Below are positions 1 through 9,046 of a stretch of 64,000 nt of DNA, in pieces. The DNA comes from an uncultured Marinoscillum sp. (GTDB taxonomy: Bacteria > Bacteroidota > Bacteroidia > Cytophagales > MED-G16). The stretch spans positions 1 through 64,000 of the forward strand of contig CABZXU010000002.1 in NCBI GenBank assembly GCA_902529805.1, in the 5' to 3' direction. A program made the translations under genes and the position numbers. The notes under the pieces were generated by a model, which saw only the letters and a program-made list of their open reading frames with translations, made no database searches and was not told where the DNA came from. How positions within the stretch are numbered: the first letter of the stretch is position 1; every line of letters starts with the position of its first letter.

Positions 1-519
1 ATAGTTGAAAACAATGTATTTAAAATTTCATATAATGAAAATAAACAACAACCAAATTGGATTGAGTATAAAGTAAGAAACATAACAAAAGTTGCAGACA
101 GAGATGGAATGGATTTTTATCTTGTTGATAATGTAAGGACATCAGATAATATGGATTATAAAAATAACCATTGGGATAAAGGTCACATGGCTCCAGCAGG
201 ATCTTTTACTGATTCATGGGAAAATCTTTATACTACATTTTCTTTTTTAAATTGTGCTTTGCAATTAGACCAATTAAACAGAGGAGAGTGGAGAGAACTT
301 GAAGAACAAAACAGAGTATGGGCAAAAGAATTTGGAACTTTAAATATTAGAATAGAAGTAAAATTTTCTGAAAATAGCAAAATATTAGATACAGAGGCCT
401 ATGTGCCTGATGGTTTCTATAAACATATAACCTTCCCTAATAATTCAAAAAAATGCTTTTATTTTCCAAATCAAAAAACTGAAAAAAATTGGTCAGAATA
501 CGAAATAGTATGTAATTGA
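1..519 (+). CDS. DNA/RNA non-specific endonuclease (NUC1 family), 5'-truncated
   Basis: The reading frame is open from the first base, so the listed ORF start at 109 is internal and the gene begins left of the window; 172 codons are visible. The sequence DKGHMAP (His at about visible codon 62) matches the DRGH catalytic motif of the NUC1/Serratia nuclease family. The following FLNCALQLDQLNRGEW segment matches the metal-binding Asn region, although the usual Pro-Gln is Leu-Gln here. Family members are Mg-dependent, usually secreted nucleases that cut DNA and RNA. The N-terminus, including any signal peptide, is not visible. The PhoD-like lipoprotein gene follows 26 nt downstream on the same strand. 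Family assignment is secure; activity and location are inferred. Confidence 0.88.
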   Translation: MVENNVFKISYNENKQQPNWIEYKVRNITKVADRDGMDFYLVDNVRTSDNMDYKNNHWDKGHMAPAGSFTDSWENLYTTFSFLNCALQLDQLNRGEWRELEEQNRVWAKEFGTLNIRIEVKFSENSKILDTEAYVPDGFYKHITFPNNSKKCFYFPNQKTEKNWSEYEIVCN

Positions 520-545
520 TTATCTTGTCTGATAAACTTAATTAA

Positions 546-2180
546 ATGAAAAATTTAAATAAATTTTTATTTATACTCTCTATTATAATATGCTCTTGTA
601 CAAAAGCAAAAAAAGAAGATACAGATGAAAAATTATTTCAAGGTATTGAAAAGGCACCTTTCAATTCACTAGATACCCTATCAACTAATGACTGGTGGAA
701 TAGAGATCCCAATCCAATAATTAATCTTAAAGTTGAGAGAAAAGATGTTATTGCATTTGGAATATATACTGTGTCCAATAGTACTTTAAAACTGTCAGCT
801 CAATTATTTCCTTTATATCCCGATGAATCTAGAGAAGTAAGGCTAGAAATAAAAAAAGGAAAAAATTGGGTTGAAATACAAAAAAGAAAAATAAATGAAA
901 TAGGTTGGTCAACAACCTTTAGAGTTGAGAATTGGGATATTGAAAAAGATATAAATTATAGGTTAAAACATGGTAAAAATGCTTTTTTTGAGGGTCTTAT
1001 TAGAAAAGATCCAGTTGATAAAAATGAAATTGTTTTAGCTGCTTTTTCATGCAATAGTAATAAAGATAGAGGTGATAGAGAAAATTACATAAATAATATA
1101 AATCACATAAACCCAGATATATTATTTTTTGCTGGAGATCAATCTTATGATCATAAAGAACACACTGCTGCATGGTTAAAGTTCGGTATGCAATTCAGAG
1201 AAATATTCAGAGAAAGACCATGCATCACCATCCCAGATGATCACGATATAGGGCAAGGAAATTTATGGGGTGAAAATGGTAAAAAAGCTTCTTCCTCTGC
1301 AGGAAATGATGGTGGATATTTTTATGATAAAGATTATGTTAAAATGGTAGAAAGGGCTCAAACTTCTCATCTTCCTGATCCATTTGATAGTACTTCCATT
1401 GAACAAGGAATAGGTGTTTATTATACAAATCTTATCGTTGGTGGAATTGATTTTGCAATCATCGAAGATAGAAAATTTAAATCTGGTCCTAAAGGAAAAA
1501 TACCTCAACAAGGGCCTAGGCCTGATCATATAATAAATCGAAATTATGATTCAAAATCTGTAGATGTAGAAGGACTTACCTTATTAGGTGAAAGACAACT
1601 TGATTTTTTAGAGAAATGGGGATCTGGTAATGAAAAAGGTACTATGAAATGTGTCCTATCTCAAACTGGATTTTGTGGAGGAGCACACCTTCATGGAAGT
1701 AAAGAAAATAGACTTCATGCAGATATGGATTCAAATGGGTGGCCACAAAAAGGAAGAAATAAGGCATTAAAGTTGATAAAAAAAGCTAATGCTGTTCATA
1801 TTGGAGGTGATCAACATATTGCAACTTTAATACAGCATGGTATAGAAAAATATGAGGATGGTCCATGGGCATTCGTTGTACCTGCTATAGTTAATGATTA
1901 TTATAGTAGATGGTGGTGGCCTGAAAATGAAAAAGGTGGAATTGGATCAAATAATTTACTACCATGGACTGGAAGATATACAGATGGTTTTGACAATAAA
2001 ATTACAATGCATGCATACGCTAATCCTGATACTGATTCCAATGGAGCTGGATATGGTATTATAAAGTTTAATAAGAAAAAAAATAACGTAACTTTCGAGT
2101 GCTGGCCAAGATATCAGAATGTGAAATTAGATAATTCAAAACAATTTAAAGGCTGGCCTATTACTGTCTCTCTGGATTAG
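546..2180 (+). CDS. PhoD-like alkaline phosphatase/phosphodiesterase lipoprotein
   Basis: 544 aa with a short hydrophobic leader ending at a lipoprotein-type Cys (IIICSC, Cys18), so it is probably anchored in the envelope. Metal-site motifs of the PhoD-type metallophosphatase fold are visible: AGDQSYD near residue 196, PDDHDIGQGN near 230, and GGDQH near 420. Such enzymes release phosphate from phosphodiesters or phosphomonoesters outside the cytoplasm and often use Ca/Fe. An N-terminal beta domain of about 150 residues precedes the catalytic domain, as in PhoD-like proteins. The 3' end overlaps the convergent sulfatase gene by 20 nt. Substrate unknown; phosphate or phospholipid scavenging is an inference. 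Confidence 0.88.
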   Translation: MKNLNKFLFILSIIICSCTKAKKEDTDEKLFQGIEKAPFNSLDTLSTNDWWNRDPNPIINLKVERKDVIAFGIYTVSNSTLKLSAQLFPLYPDESREVRLEIKKGKNWVEIQKRKINEIGWSTTFRVENWDIEKDINYRLKHGKNAFFEGLIRKDPVDKNEIVLAAFSCNSNKDRGDRENYINNINHINPDILFFAGDQSYDHKEHTAAWLKFGMQFREIFRERPCITIPDDHDIGQGNLWGENGKKASSSAGNDGGYFYDKDYVKMVERAQTSHLPDPFDSTSIEQGIGVYYTNLIVGGIDFAIIEDRKFKSGPKGKIPQQGPRPDHIINRNYDSKSVDVEGLTLLGERQLDFLEKWGSGNEKGTMKCVLSQTGFCGGAHLHGSKENRLHADMDSNGWPQKGRNKALKLIKKANAVHIGGDQHIATLIQHGIEKYEDGPWAFVVPAIVNDYYSRWWWPENEKGGIGSNNLLPWTGRYTDGFDNKITMHAYANPDTDSNGAGYGIIKFNKKKNNVTFECWPRYQNVKLDNSKQFKGWPITVSLD

Positions 2181-3570
2181 AATTATACCACCTATCTGGA
2201 TGGAGTTTATTATATTCTTTTCCACTACCTAAATCTAAAAAAACAGGATCAATCATATCCTTTTCCCACTCTTTAAACTTGAATTTATATTCATTATAAA
2301 TATTTTTAGAGATATCTATTAAATTATTCTTCTCACTTATATCATTCTTTAAATCAAAAATAAATTCTTCATCCCCCATTCTAAGATACTTATATCTCTC
2401 TCCTCTTATAACATCAATATCTTTATCTCTATTCTGCCAATAAAGATAATCATGAGGTAAATCATCTTTTTGACCTAGAATGTAAGGTATTAAATTAACA
2501 CCGTCAATATCTGATTTAATATATTGTTCAGCATTAGCTACAGATGCGGCAGTAGCAAAAATATCAAGTGCAATTATAGGATTATCATAAGTTAATCCAG
2601 CAGGAAGTAAATCTGGCCATTGCATAACAAAAGGGACTCTTATTCCACCCTCAAAAAAATCTCCTTTAATACCTCTTAATTCACCATTATCAGAATAATT
2701 GTACCATTCTACACCACCATTATCTGAAAAGAATATAACTATTGTATTATCTGAAATTTTTTTCTCTTCAAGTTTATCAAGAATCAAACCAATTCCATCA
2801 TCCATTGAGGTTACCATAGCAGCATATTTTCTTCTATTCTCTTCCTCAATATGCATATTCCTGGCTAAATCTTTCTCAGTTGCTTGCAAAGGAGTATGTG
2901 GGGCATTATAAGAAAGATATAGAAAGAAAGGGTTTTCAGAATTATCATCAACAAATTTTACAGCATTATCAGATAATTCTTCAGTAAGATATTTAGATGT
3001 ATTTATCCTCTTGCCATTATCATAAATTTTAGTAATATATCCATCCATCTGTCTTCTAGCTTCAGTTAAATCATTTAAAATAAGGTCATCTGGAAAATAC
3101 CTATGTCCCCCGATTATAAAGCCATAAAACTCATCGAAACCTCTCCTTTCTGGGACAAGTGACTTGTGAGCACCAAGATGCCATTTTCCAATGGCTTTTG
3201 TTTTATAATCTACTTTTTTTAATACTTCAGGAAGTGTTTGTTCAGATAAAGGCAATCCCATTGTAGAATCTTTTGGAGCTAATAATATATTTCTGCTATA
3301 ACCAAACCTATTTTGATATCTACCAGTAATTAAACCTGCCCTGCTTGGTGAACAAACTGCATATGAAACATATCCCTGAGAAAAAACTACACCATTGTTA
3401 GCTATTCTATCAATATTTGGAGTAAATATTTCTTTACTACCATGAAAACCAACATCTGCATAACCCTGGTCATCACTGATTATTAAAATTATATTAGGTG
3501 GTTTGTTTTTATGATTGAAAGTACAAGAAAAACAGAGAATAATAAATAATAAATTAAATAGAAATTTCAC
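2161..3570 (-). CDS. sulfatase, C-type (S1 family), lipoprotein
   Basis: 469 aa. A lipoprotein leader (CFSC, Cys16) is followed by the sulfatase core: metal-binding ISDDQG (Asp33-Asp34) and CSPSRAGLITG, in which Cys73 is the residue converted to formylglycine. GKWHLG and FFSDNGG are further alkaline-phosphatase-superfamily sulfatase motifs. The enzyme should hydrolyse a sulfate ester in the periplasm or at the cell surface, but the substrate cannot be read from sequence. The start is GTG; no in-frame ATG precedes the leader. The lamin-tail gene lies 15 nt upstream on the same strand, so the two are probably co-transcribed. Maturation could be done by the FGE at 29.2-30.3 kb. Confidence 0.93.
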   Translation of the reverse strand: MKFLFNLLFIILCFSCTFNHKNKPPNIILIISDDQGYADVGFHGSKEIFTPNIDRIANNGVVFSQGYVSYAVCSPSRAGLITGRYQNRFGYSRNILLAPKDSTMGLPLSEQTLPEVLKKVDYKTKAIGKWHLGAHKSLVPERRGFDEFYGFIIGGHRYFPDDLILNDLTEARRQMDGYITKIYDNGKRINTSKYLTEELSDNAVKFVDDNSENPFFLYLSYNAPHTPLQATEKDLARNMHIEEENRRKYAAMVTSMDDGIGLILDKLEEKKISDNTIVIFFSDNGGVEWYNYSDNGELRGIKGDFFEGGIRVPFVMQWPDLLPAGLTYDNPIIALDIFATAASVANAEQYIKSDIDGVNLIPYILGQKDDLPHDYLYWQNRDKDIDVIRGERYKYLRMGDEEFIFDLKNDISEKNNLIDISKNIYNEYKFKFKEWEKDMIDPVFLDLGSGKEYNKLHPDRWYNSNPERQ

Positions 3571-3585
3571 AATATAAATCTATAA

Positions 3586-4107
3586 TTAATTATTCGGAAA
3601 ACCTGGAGTAGGATTTGTAAAAGTTTTCCATTGTAAGAAATTAGATGGGTCTCTACCCATTGATACATCTGTTTTTTGAGATTCAAAAGTTAGAGAATCA
3701 ATAATTGAAACTCTATCTTTATCAATTAAAATTGCAGATTCACCATCAGCAGATAGTTTAACTTTTAAATGAAGGATTCCCTGTTCTTCGTCTTTATCAC
3801 ACCAAAGAACAAGAAAGCCACCTGGAGGTATAGTAGTTTTAGAAGGAATAGAATCAGGAATTTTATATGGATCATCGTCGTCAGGTTTATCAGTAAAATA
3901 CATTCCACCAATATCTATTGGAGATTCTGTTTTGTTGTATAGTTCTACCCAATCATCATACTCACCGTTTTCATCAGCACAACAAGCATCGTTACTTGCC
4001 AAAAACTCATTTATAAAAAGACCAGAAATCTCATCAACTTTAACTTCATCTTTATTACATGAAATAATAAATAATGTAAAACAATAAATAAAAAAAAAAT
4101 TTTTCAT
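3586..4107 (-). CDS. lamin tail domain (LTD) lipoprotein
   Basis: 173 aa, with a leader ending at Cys17 (IISCNK). The rest is a single lamin-tail/Ig-like domain: LFINEFLASN, DWVELYN, the IDIGGMYFTDK turn, IPPGGFLVLWCD and LSADGESAILID are the standard LTD blocks. LTDs in bacteria are extracellular accessory domains, frequently fused to CotH kinases or nucleases. Here the LTD is a free-standing lipoprotein, divergent from the CotH-kinase gene across a 67-bp gap and upstream of sulfatase 1. This suggests the two polypeptides work together on the outside of the cell (inference). No catalytic residues are expected. Confidence 0.85.
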   Translation of the reverse strand: MKNFFFIYCFTLFIISCNKDEVKVDEISGLFINEFLASNDACCADENGEYDDWVELYNKTESPIDIGGMYFTDKPDDDDPYKIPDSIPSKTTIPPGGFLVLWCDKDEEQGILHLKVKLSADGESAILIDKDRVSIIDSLTFESQKTDVSMGRDPSNFLQWKTFTNPTPGFPNN

Positions 4108-4124
4108 ATATGTTATTAAAAATA

Positions 4125-4132
4125 CAAATATA
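4125..4132 (-). promoter_or_regulatory. candidate -7 promoter box (TATATTTG) for the LTD-sulfatase unit
   Basis: Read on the minus strand this is an exact match to the Bacteroidota -7 element TAnnTTTG, 17 nt before the LTD start codon. No convincing -33 TTTG lies at the usual spacing, so the call rests on position and the -7 match alone. Confidence 0.35.
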
Positions 4133-4139
4133 GTTAGAT

Positions 4140-4147
4140 TAACTTTG
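4140..4147 (+). promoter_or_regulatory. candidate -7 promoter box (TAACTTTG) for the CotH-kinase gene
   Basis: Exact TAnnTTTG match 27 nt before the ATG at 4175 and 7 bp from the divergent candidate box at 4125-4132. The pair would form a compact divergent promoter. No clear -33 element is visible; such short AT-rich matches can arise by chance. Confidence 0.3.
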
Positions 4148-4174
4148 TTTTATAATATCAATTTCTTGAAATAT

Positions 4175-5548
4175 ATGAGAAACAACTTAACAAATTATAC
4201 TATTATTTTTTTATTACTTTTCTTTAGTTGTAATAAAAATCAAGAACAAATTACATTATCAGATATTGATTTAGATAAAATAAGAAATTCTTATAGTGAA
4301 TATTCCTATAAAAATTCACATAAATCCGAATACATATACGACCAAAATAAGTTACATAGATTTGATATTTGGCTTACAAATGAAAACCTTTCTAAAATTG
4401 ATGCAGACCCTGCAGCAGAACAATATGTTGAAGGATCTTTAGTTTTTGAAGACGAAATTATATCAAAAATTGGTATTAGATATAAAGGCTCAATTGGAGC
4501 TTGGGTAGGTTGTCTTGAAGGAGAAGATTGGTCAAATCCAAGTGGAGCAAAAAAGTGCCCTAAATTATCTCTCAAATTAAAAATTAATTGGAAAGGTAGT
4601 GACAATGAATTTTATGGATTGAAAAAACTTCAATTTCACTCACAAAATTTAGATCCAAGTAAAATGCATGAAAGACTTGGTTATTGGATGTATAGAAGTT
4701 TTAATGTCCCAGCTCCAAGATCAAATCATGCTATAATTTATATAAATGGTGAGTTTTCTGGATTATATGCAAACACAGAACAAATTGATGGAGGATTTTG
4801 TAATGAAAATTTCACAAATGGCGATGGAAATTTATATAAAGAAGTTTGGCCAATAAATAATTATAATAATGCAACTAGCGAGGATAGATTGAAAGATGCT
4901 CTTAAAACAAATGAAGAAATTTCAGATGTTTCAAAAATGAAAAATTTTGGAATAGAAGTCGAAACTGCATCTGATAATGAAATTAATTCCGTTATTTCTA
5001 AATGGATTGATACAGAACAATTTTTAAGAACGATAGTTGTAGATAGAAGAATTGCAAATGATGATGGATTTCTACATTGGTATTGTGGAGGAAACGGTTA
5101 TTGTAATAATCATAATTATTATTGGTATGTAGACCCTATTGTAAATAATCTTCAACTTATCCCTTGGGACTTGGATAATGCCTTTGAAAATTTAGTTACA
5201 AATGAAAATCCGGTTACTCCAATAAAAGATAAGTGGCATAATAAGAGTTCAAACTGTAAATCATTTAGATTCGGAGAAGCAGGTCTTTATCAAAGATCTG
5301 CGAGTTGTGATAAAATAATTGGTAGTTATGCCATATATACAATAAAATATGATAGTCTTGATAATGTATTTAAAAATAGTTTTTTTAACATGAGTCAAAT
5401 AGATATATTATTGGATTCATGGTCAAATCAAATTGAAAGTTCTGTTGAAATGGCTCATGAAAAATATGAAAATAAAGAAATAAACATTTCTAGATGGAAA
5501 TCGGAAGTTTTAAAACTAAAAAATAACATTAAAAATTCTTTAAATTAA
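4175..5548 (+). CDS. CotH kinase family lipoprotein
   Basis: The ORF track starts at a TTG (4145), but the ATG at 4175 puts a proper lipoprotein leader first (FFSCNK), giving 457 aa. CotH-family blocks are visible: RYKGSIGAW, KLQFHSQNLDPSKMHERLGYW, IYINGEFSGLY with a following Glu, HNYYWYVDP, and PWDLDNAF carrying the metal-binding Asp. Bacillus CotH is an atypical protein kinase of spore-coat proteins; secreted bacterial homologues are widespread but their substrates are mostly unknown. This copy is an exported lipoprotein divergent from a stand-alone lamin-tail protein, a domain it is often fused to. Family call is firm; kinase activity is inferred. Confidence 0.87.
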   Translation: MRNNLTNYTIIFLLLFFSCNKNQEQITLSDIDLDKIRNSYSEYSYKNSHKSEYIYDQNKLHRFDIWLTNENLSKIDADPAAEQYVEGSLVFEDEIISKIGIRYKGSIGAWVGCLEGEDWSNPSGAKKCPKLSLKLKINWKGSDNEFYGLKKLQFHSQNLDPSKMHERLGYWMYRSFNVPAPRSNHAIIYINGEFSGLYANTEQIDGGFCNENFTNGDGNLYKEVWPINNYNNATSEDRLKDALKTNEEISDVSKMKNFGIEVETASDNEINSVISKWIDTEQFLRTIVVDRRIANDDGFLHWYCGGNGYCNNHNYYWYVDPIVNNLQLIPWDLDNAFENLVTNENPVTPIKDKWHNKSSNCKSFRFGEAGLYQRSASCDKIIGSYAIYTIKYDSLDNVFKNSFFNMSQIDILLDSWSNQIESSVEMAHEKYENKEINISRWKSEVLKLKNNIKNSLN

Positions 5549-5637
5549 TTTAAGATAGAATTTAATTAGACTTACATACTCATTTTAAATTATTTTATTA
5601 AATTTATATTCCTTTGTTAACCCTTAAAAATTCAATT

Positions 5638-8600
5638 ATGAAAAAAAATATATTTTTATATATACTATTATTGTCTCTAATATCTACATCGATTTTCGCT
5701 CAAAGAAAACGACAACCAGCTAAAAACACAGGTAATAATTCAAGTAGTAGAAATGTTTCAATTTCTGCTTTAAAACTTAGAAATATTGGGCCTGCTTTTT
5801 TGTCGGGAAGAATTGCAGATATTGCTATTCATCCAGAAAATAAAAACCTTTGGTATGTTGCTGTTGGTTCTGGAGGTGTATGGAAAACTGAAAATTCTGG
5901 AACAACATGGAAACCTATTTTTGATGATGAATCTTCTTATTCGATTGGTTGCATTACTATTGATCCAAATAATCACTCAACTATATGGGTAGGATCAGGA
6001 GAAAATGTTGGAGGAAGACACGTAGCTTATGGAGATGGAGTATACAAATCTGAAAATGGAGGAAAAGATTGGAAAAATATGGGTTTAAAATCATCTGAAC
6101 ACATTTCAAAGATTATAGTTCATCCACATAATTCTAATATAGTTTGGGTTGCAGCTCAAGGACCATTATGGTCTAAAGGTGGAGAAAGAGGTTTATTTAA
6201 AACTATCGATGGGGGAAAAAATTGGAAAAAAGTTTTAGGTGGTAATGAATGGACCGGTGCAACAGATCTATTAATCGATCCAAGAAACCCAAACGTTTTA
6301 TATGCCGCTACATGGCAAAGACATAGGACTGTTGCAGCATTAATGGGAGGTGGTCCTGGAACTGGAATTCATAAATCTACTGATGGAGGAGAAACTTGGA
6401 GAGAGCTTAATAATGGGTTACCAAAAAATGCTCAAGATTTAAATGACGATGGTATTTTAGATGAGAAAGAAAACTATGGACATTCAATAAGAATGGCAAA
6501 AATTGGACTTGCTATATCACCTCAAAAACCAGATGTTCTATATGCAGCAATAGAACTTGAAAGAACAAAAGGAGGAGTTTATCGATCAGAAGATAAAGGG
6601 GAATCATGGAAAAAAATGTCAAATACTGTTTCAGGTGCCACTGGACCTCATTATTATCAAGAACTCTATGCAAGCCCACACAAGTTTGATAGACTTTACC
6701 TTATGAATGTAAGGATTCTTACTTCTGAAGATGGAGGAAAAACATTTGTTCAATTAAAAGAAAGAGATAAACATTCTGATAATCATTCCATTAATTTTAG
6801 AGATGATGATCCAAATTATCTTCTAGTAGGGACTGATGCAGGTATATATGAAAGTTTTGATTTAGCTGAAACATGGAAATATTTTAAAAATCTTCCTTTA
6901 ACGCAATTCTATAAAGTCGCGGTAAATAATAAAAAGCCATTTTATCATATTTTTGGAGGAACACAAGACAACGGTTCTGCTGGAGGCCCTTCTAGAACTG
7001 ATGAAAGACAAGGAATTGCTAATAAACATTGGTATAAAATTTTAGGTGCAGATGGACATCAAACTGCAACTGATCCAGAATATAATGATATTGTTTATGG
7101 AGAATTTCAACAAGGTGTTTTGCATAGGATTGATTTGAAAACTGGAGAGCAAGTACTAATTCAACCTCACCCAAAAGAAGGAGAGCCATTTGAAAGATAC
7201 AACTGGGATACGCCTATTTTAGTTAGTCCTCATAATGCATCAACAATTTTTGTTGGCTCACAAAGAGTTTGGAAATCTGAAAACAGGGGCGATAGTTGGG
7301 AAGCCATTTCATCGGATTTAACAAGAAATGAAGAAAGAATAGAATTACCAATTATGGGTAGAAGTCAAAGTTGGGACAATGCATGGGACATTAAGGCTAT
7401 GTCGACATATAATACAATAACCTCTTTATCAGAATCACCAATAAAAAAAGGTGTAGTATGGGCTGGAACTGACGATGGCATTATACAAGTAACTCAAAAT
7501 GGTGGTGAAAGTTGGAAAAAAATACCAGTAACAAAGTTAGGTCTTCCAAATAGAACTTTTATTAACGATATAAAAGCTGATCTTTATGATGAAAATACTG
7601 TTTATGTTGCACTTGATAATCATAAAGAAGGTGACTTTAATCCTTATTTATATAAAAGTTCTGATATGGGTGAAACATGGACATCAATAAGTTCAAATAT
7701 TCCAAAAAGAACATTAGTTTGGAGAATTGTTCAAGACCATGTAGATAAGTCCTTACTTTTTCTAGCTACTGAATTTGGAATTTACACTAGCTTAACTGGC
7801 GGTAGAAACTGGCAAAAAATTCCAGGATCCCCTACTATTTCATTCAGAGATCTAGTAATTCAAAAAAGAGAAAATGATTTAGTCGGAGCTTCATTTGGAA
7901 GAGGTTTTTATGTACTAGATGATTATAGTCCGTTAAGGGAAATCTCTCCATTAAAGGAATCTGGAAGAGAAAAACAAAGAAAAGAAGGATCATTATTTTC
8001 TATCAAAGATGCTTTATGGTATGTTCCAAAAAGTATAATAGGTAATACTGGAGGAGATTATTATTTTGCTCCAAATCCAGAATTCGGAGCTACTTTTACT
8101 TACCACCTAAGTAAAAGGTATACTACCTTAAAACAAGAAAGAAAGAAAAAAGAAAGAGAGTTAAATAAAAACAATCAGAATATTCCATTCCCAGGATGGG
8201 ATGCTCTCGAAGATGAAAGAAGAGAAGAAAAAGTAAAGATCTGGTTTTACATAAAGGATAAAGATGGAAACGTAGTAAGAAAGATAACTGGATCAAATAA
8301 TAAAGGAATGAATAGAGTAGCTTGGGATCTTAGACACTCCAATCCAAGACCATTAAGACCTTCTTCAGGATCTTCTGCTCAAGGAGGAAGAAGAGGTTGG
8401 AATTCATCTGGGCCTCTAGTTACTCCAGGAAGTTATACAGTTGATTTATATAAAGAAGATGATGGTGTAATTAGTAAGTTAGATGGACCAGTCAATTTTA
8501 ATGTAGTTCCTCTAAGAGAAGGTACTTTAAAAGGCACTTCTTATGAAGATTATAATACTTTTGCTCAAAAAGTAAAAGAATTGAATGAAAAATCAACTAT

Positions 8601-9000
8601 CGTATCTGACGTATTAAGAGAAAGTATAAATATAGTAAATACAATGAGTATTGCATTGTCAAGATCTCATGCAAAATCTGGTGAATTAAATAAAAAGATA
8701 TATGATTTAAAAACTCATCTTCATGATCTTGATGAAGAGCTTAACGGTAATAAATCAAAATCTGAAATTGGTGAAAAAAATAAACCAACAGTAAGTTATC
8801 ATATGAGAGTAGCATCGAGAGGTCTATCTACTACATACGGACCAACAGCCCTTCATAAGGAACAGTTATCTGTTGCTGAAAGTATGTTGTCAAAAATGTA
8901 TGAAAAAGTTAAAGAAGTTAATCAAGTTAAAATTCCTGAAATAAAATCAGAACTTAAAAAGGTTGGAGCACCACATATTCTTGGTGAAGGAATAAATTAA
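5638..9000 (+). CDS. secreted VPS10/BNR-repeat (sortilin-like beta-propeller) protein
   Basis: ATG at 5638 is preferred over the listed TTG at 5614 because it gives a standard signal peptide (SLISTSIFAQ); 1120 aa result. The first roughly 800 residues are beta-propeller with repeated BNR/Asp-box signatures such as SENGGKDWKN, TIDGGKNWKK, STDGGETWRE and SSDMGETWTS, as in the sortilin/VPS10 and sialidase-like propellers common in marine Bacteroidota. The C-terminal part has an Ig-like segment (IWFYIKDKDGNVVRKI, MNRVAWDLR) and a helical tail. No T9SS sorting tail is visible. Function is unknown; family members are often called glycosyl hydrolases, but no catalytic evidence is seen here. The gene ends at a strong terminator. 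Confidence 0.85.
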   Translation: MKKNIFLYILLLSLISTSIFAQRKRQPAKNTGNNSSSRNVSISALKLRNIGPAFLSGRIADIAIHPENKNLWYVAVGSGGVWKTENSGTTWKPIFDDESSYSIGCITIDPNNHSTIWVGSGENVGGRHVAYGDGVYKSENGGKDWKNMGLKSSEHISKIIVHPHNSNIVWVAAQGPLWSKGGERGLFKTIDGGKNWKKVLGGNEWTGATDLLIDPRNPNVLYAATWQRHRTVAALMGGGPGTGIHKSTDGGETWRELNNGLPKNAQDLNDDGILDEKENYGHSIRMAKIGLAISPQKPDVLYAAIELERTKGGVYRSEDKGESWKKMSNTVSGATGPHYYQELYASPHKFDRLYLMNVRILTSEDGGKTFVQLKERDKHSDNHSINFRDDDPNYLLVGTDAGIYESFDLAETWKYFKNLPLTQFYKVAVNNKKPFYHIFGGTQDNGSAGGPSRTDERQGIANKHWYKILGADGHQTATDPEYNDIVYGEFQQGVLHRIDLKTGEQVLIQPHPKEGEPFERYNWDTPILVSPHNASTIFVGSQRVWKSENRGDSWEAISSDLTRNEERIELPIMGRSQSWDNAWDIKAMSTYNTITSLSESPIKKGVVWAGTDDGIIQVTQNGGESWKKIPVTKLGLPNRTFINDIKADLYDENTVYVALDNHKEGDFNPYLYKSSDMGETWTSISSNIPKRTLVWRIVQDHVDKSLLFLATEFGIYTSLTGGRNWQKIPGSPTISFRDLVIQKRENDLVGASFGRGFYVLDDYSPLREISPLKESGREKQRKEGSLFSIKDALWYVPKSIIGNTGGDYYFAPNPEFGATFTYHLSKRYTTLKQERKKKERELNKNNQNIPFPGWDALEDERREEKVKIWFYIKDKDGNVVRKITGSNNKGMNRVAWDLRHSNPRPLRPSSGSSAQGGRRGWNSSGPLVTPGSYTVDLYKEDDGVISKLDGPVNFNVVPLREGTLKGTSYEDYNTFAQKVKELNEKSTIVSDVLRESINIVNTMSIALSRSHAKSGELNKKIYDLKTHLHDLDEELNGNKSKSEIGEKNKPTVSYHMRVASRGLSTTYGPTALHKEQLSVAESMLSKMYEKVKEVNQVKIPEIKSELKKVGAPHILGEGIN

Positions 9001-9007
9001 TACTTTT

Positions 9008-9046
9008 AAAATAAAACCTTTCTAATATTTAGAGAGGTTTTATTTT
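9008..9046. terminator. bidirectional hairpin terminator
   Basis: Arms at 9008-9023 (beginning AAAATAAAACCT) and 9031-9046 pair over 16 bp with a single G-T wobble around a 7-nt loop. A-rich and T-rich flanks allow termination in both directions. It sits between the convergent sortilin-like gene and the long minus-strand run that ends with the DUF1080 gene, whose stop codon lies inside the hairpin. It is the only clear intrinsic terminator I find at a convergent junction in the window. Confidence 0.85.

Noticed and set aside
1263-1529. 88-aa ORF on the minus strand
   Set aside because: Lies fully antisense to the PhoD-like gene, with no domain pattern. The same applies to other shadow ORFs such as 4306-4605, 21274-21609, 42279-42548, 49627-50055, 57092-57457, 58589-58957 and 59384-59737.
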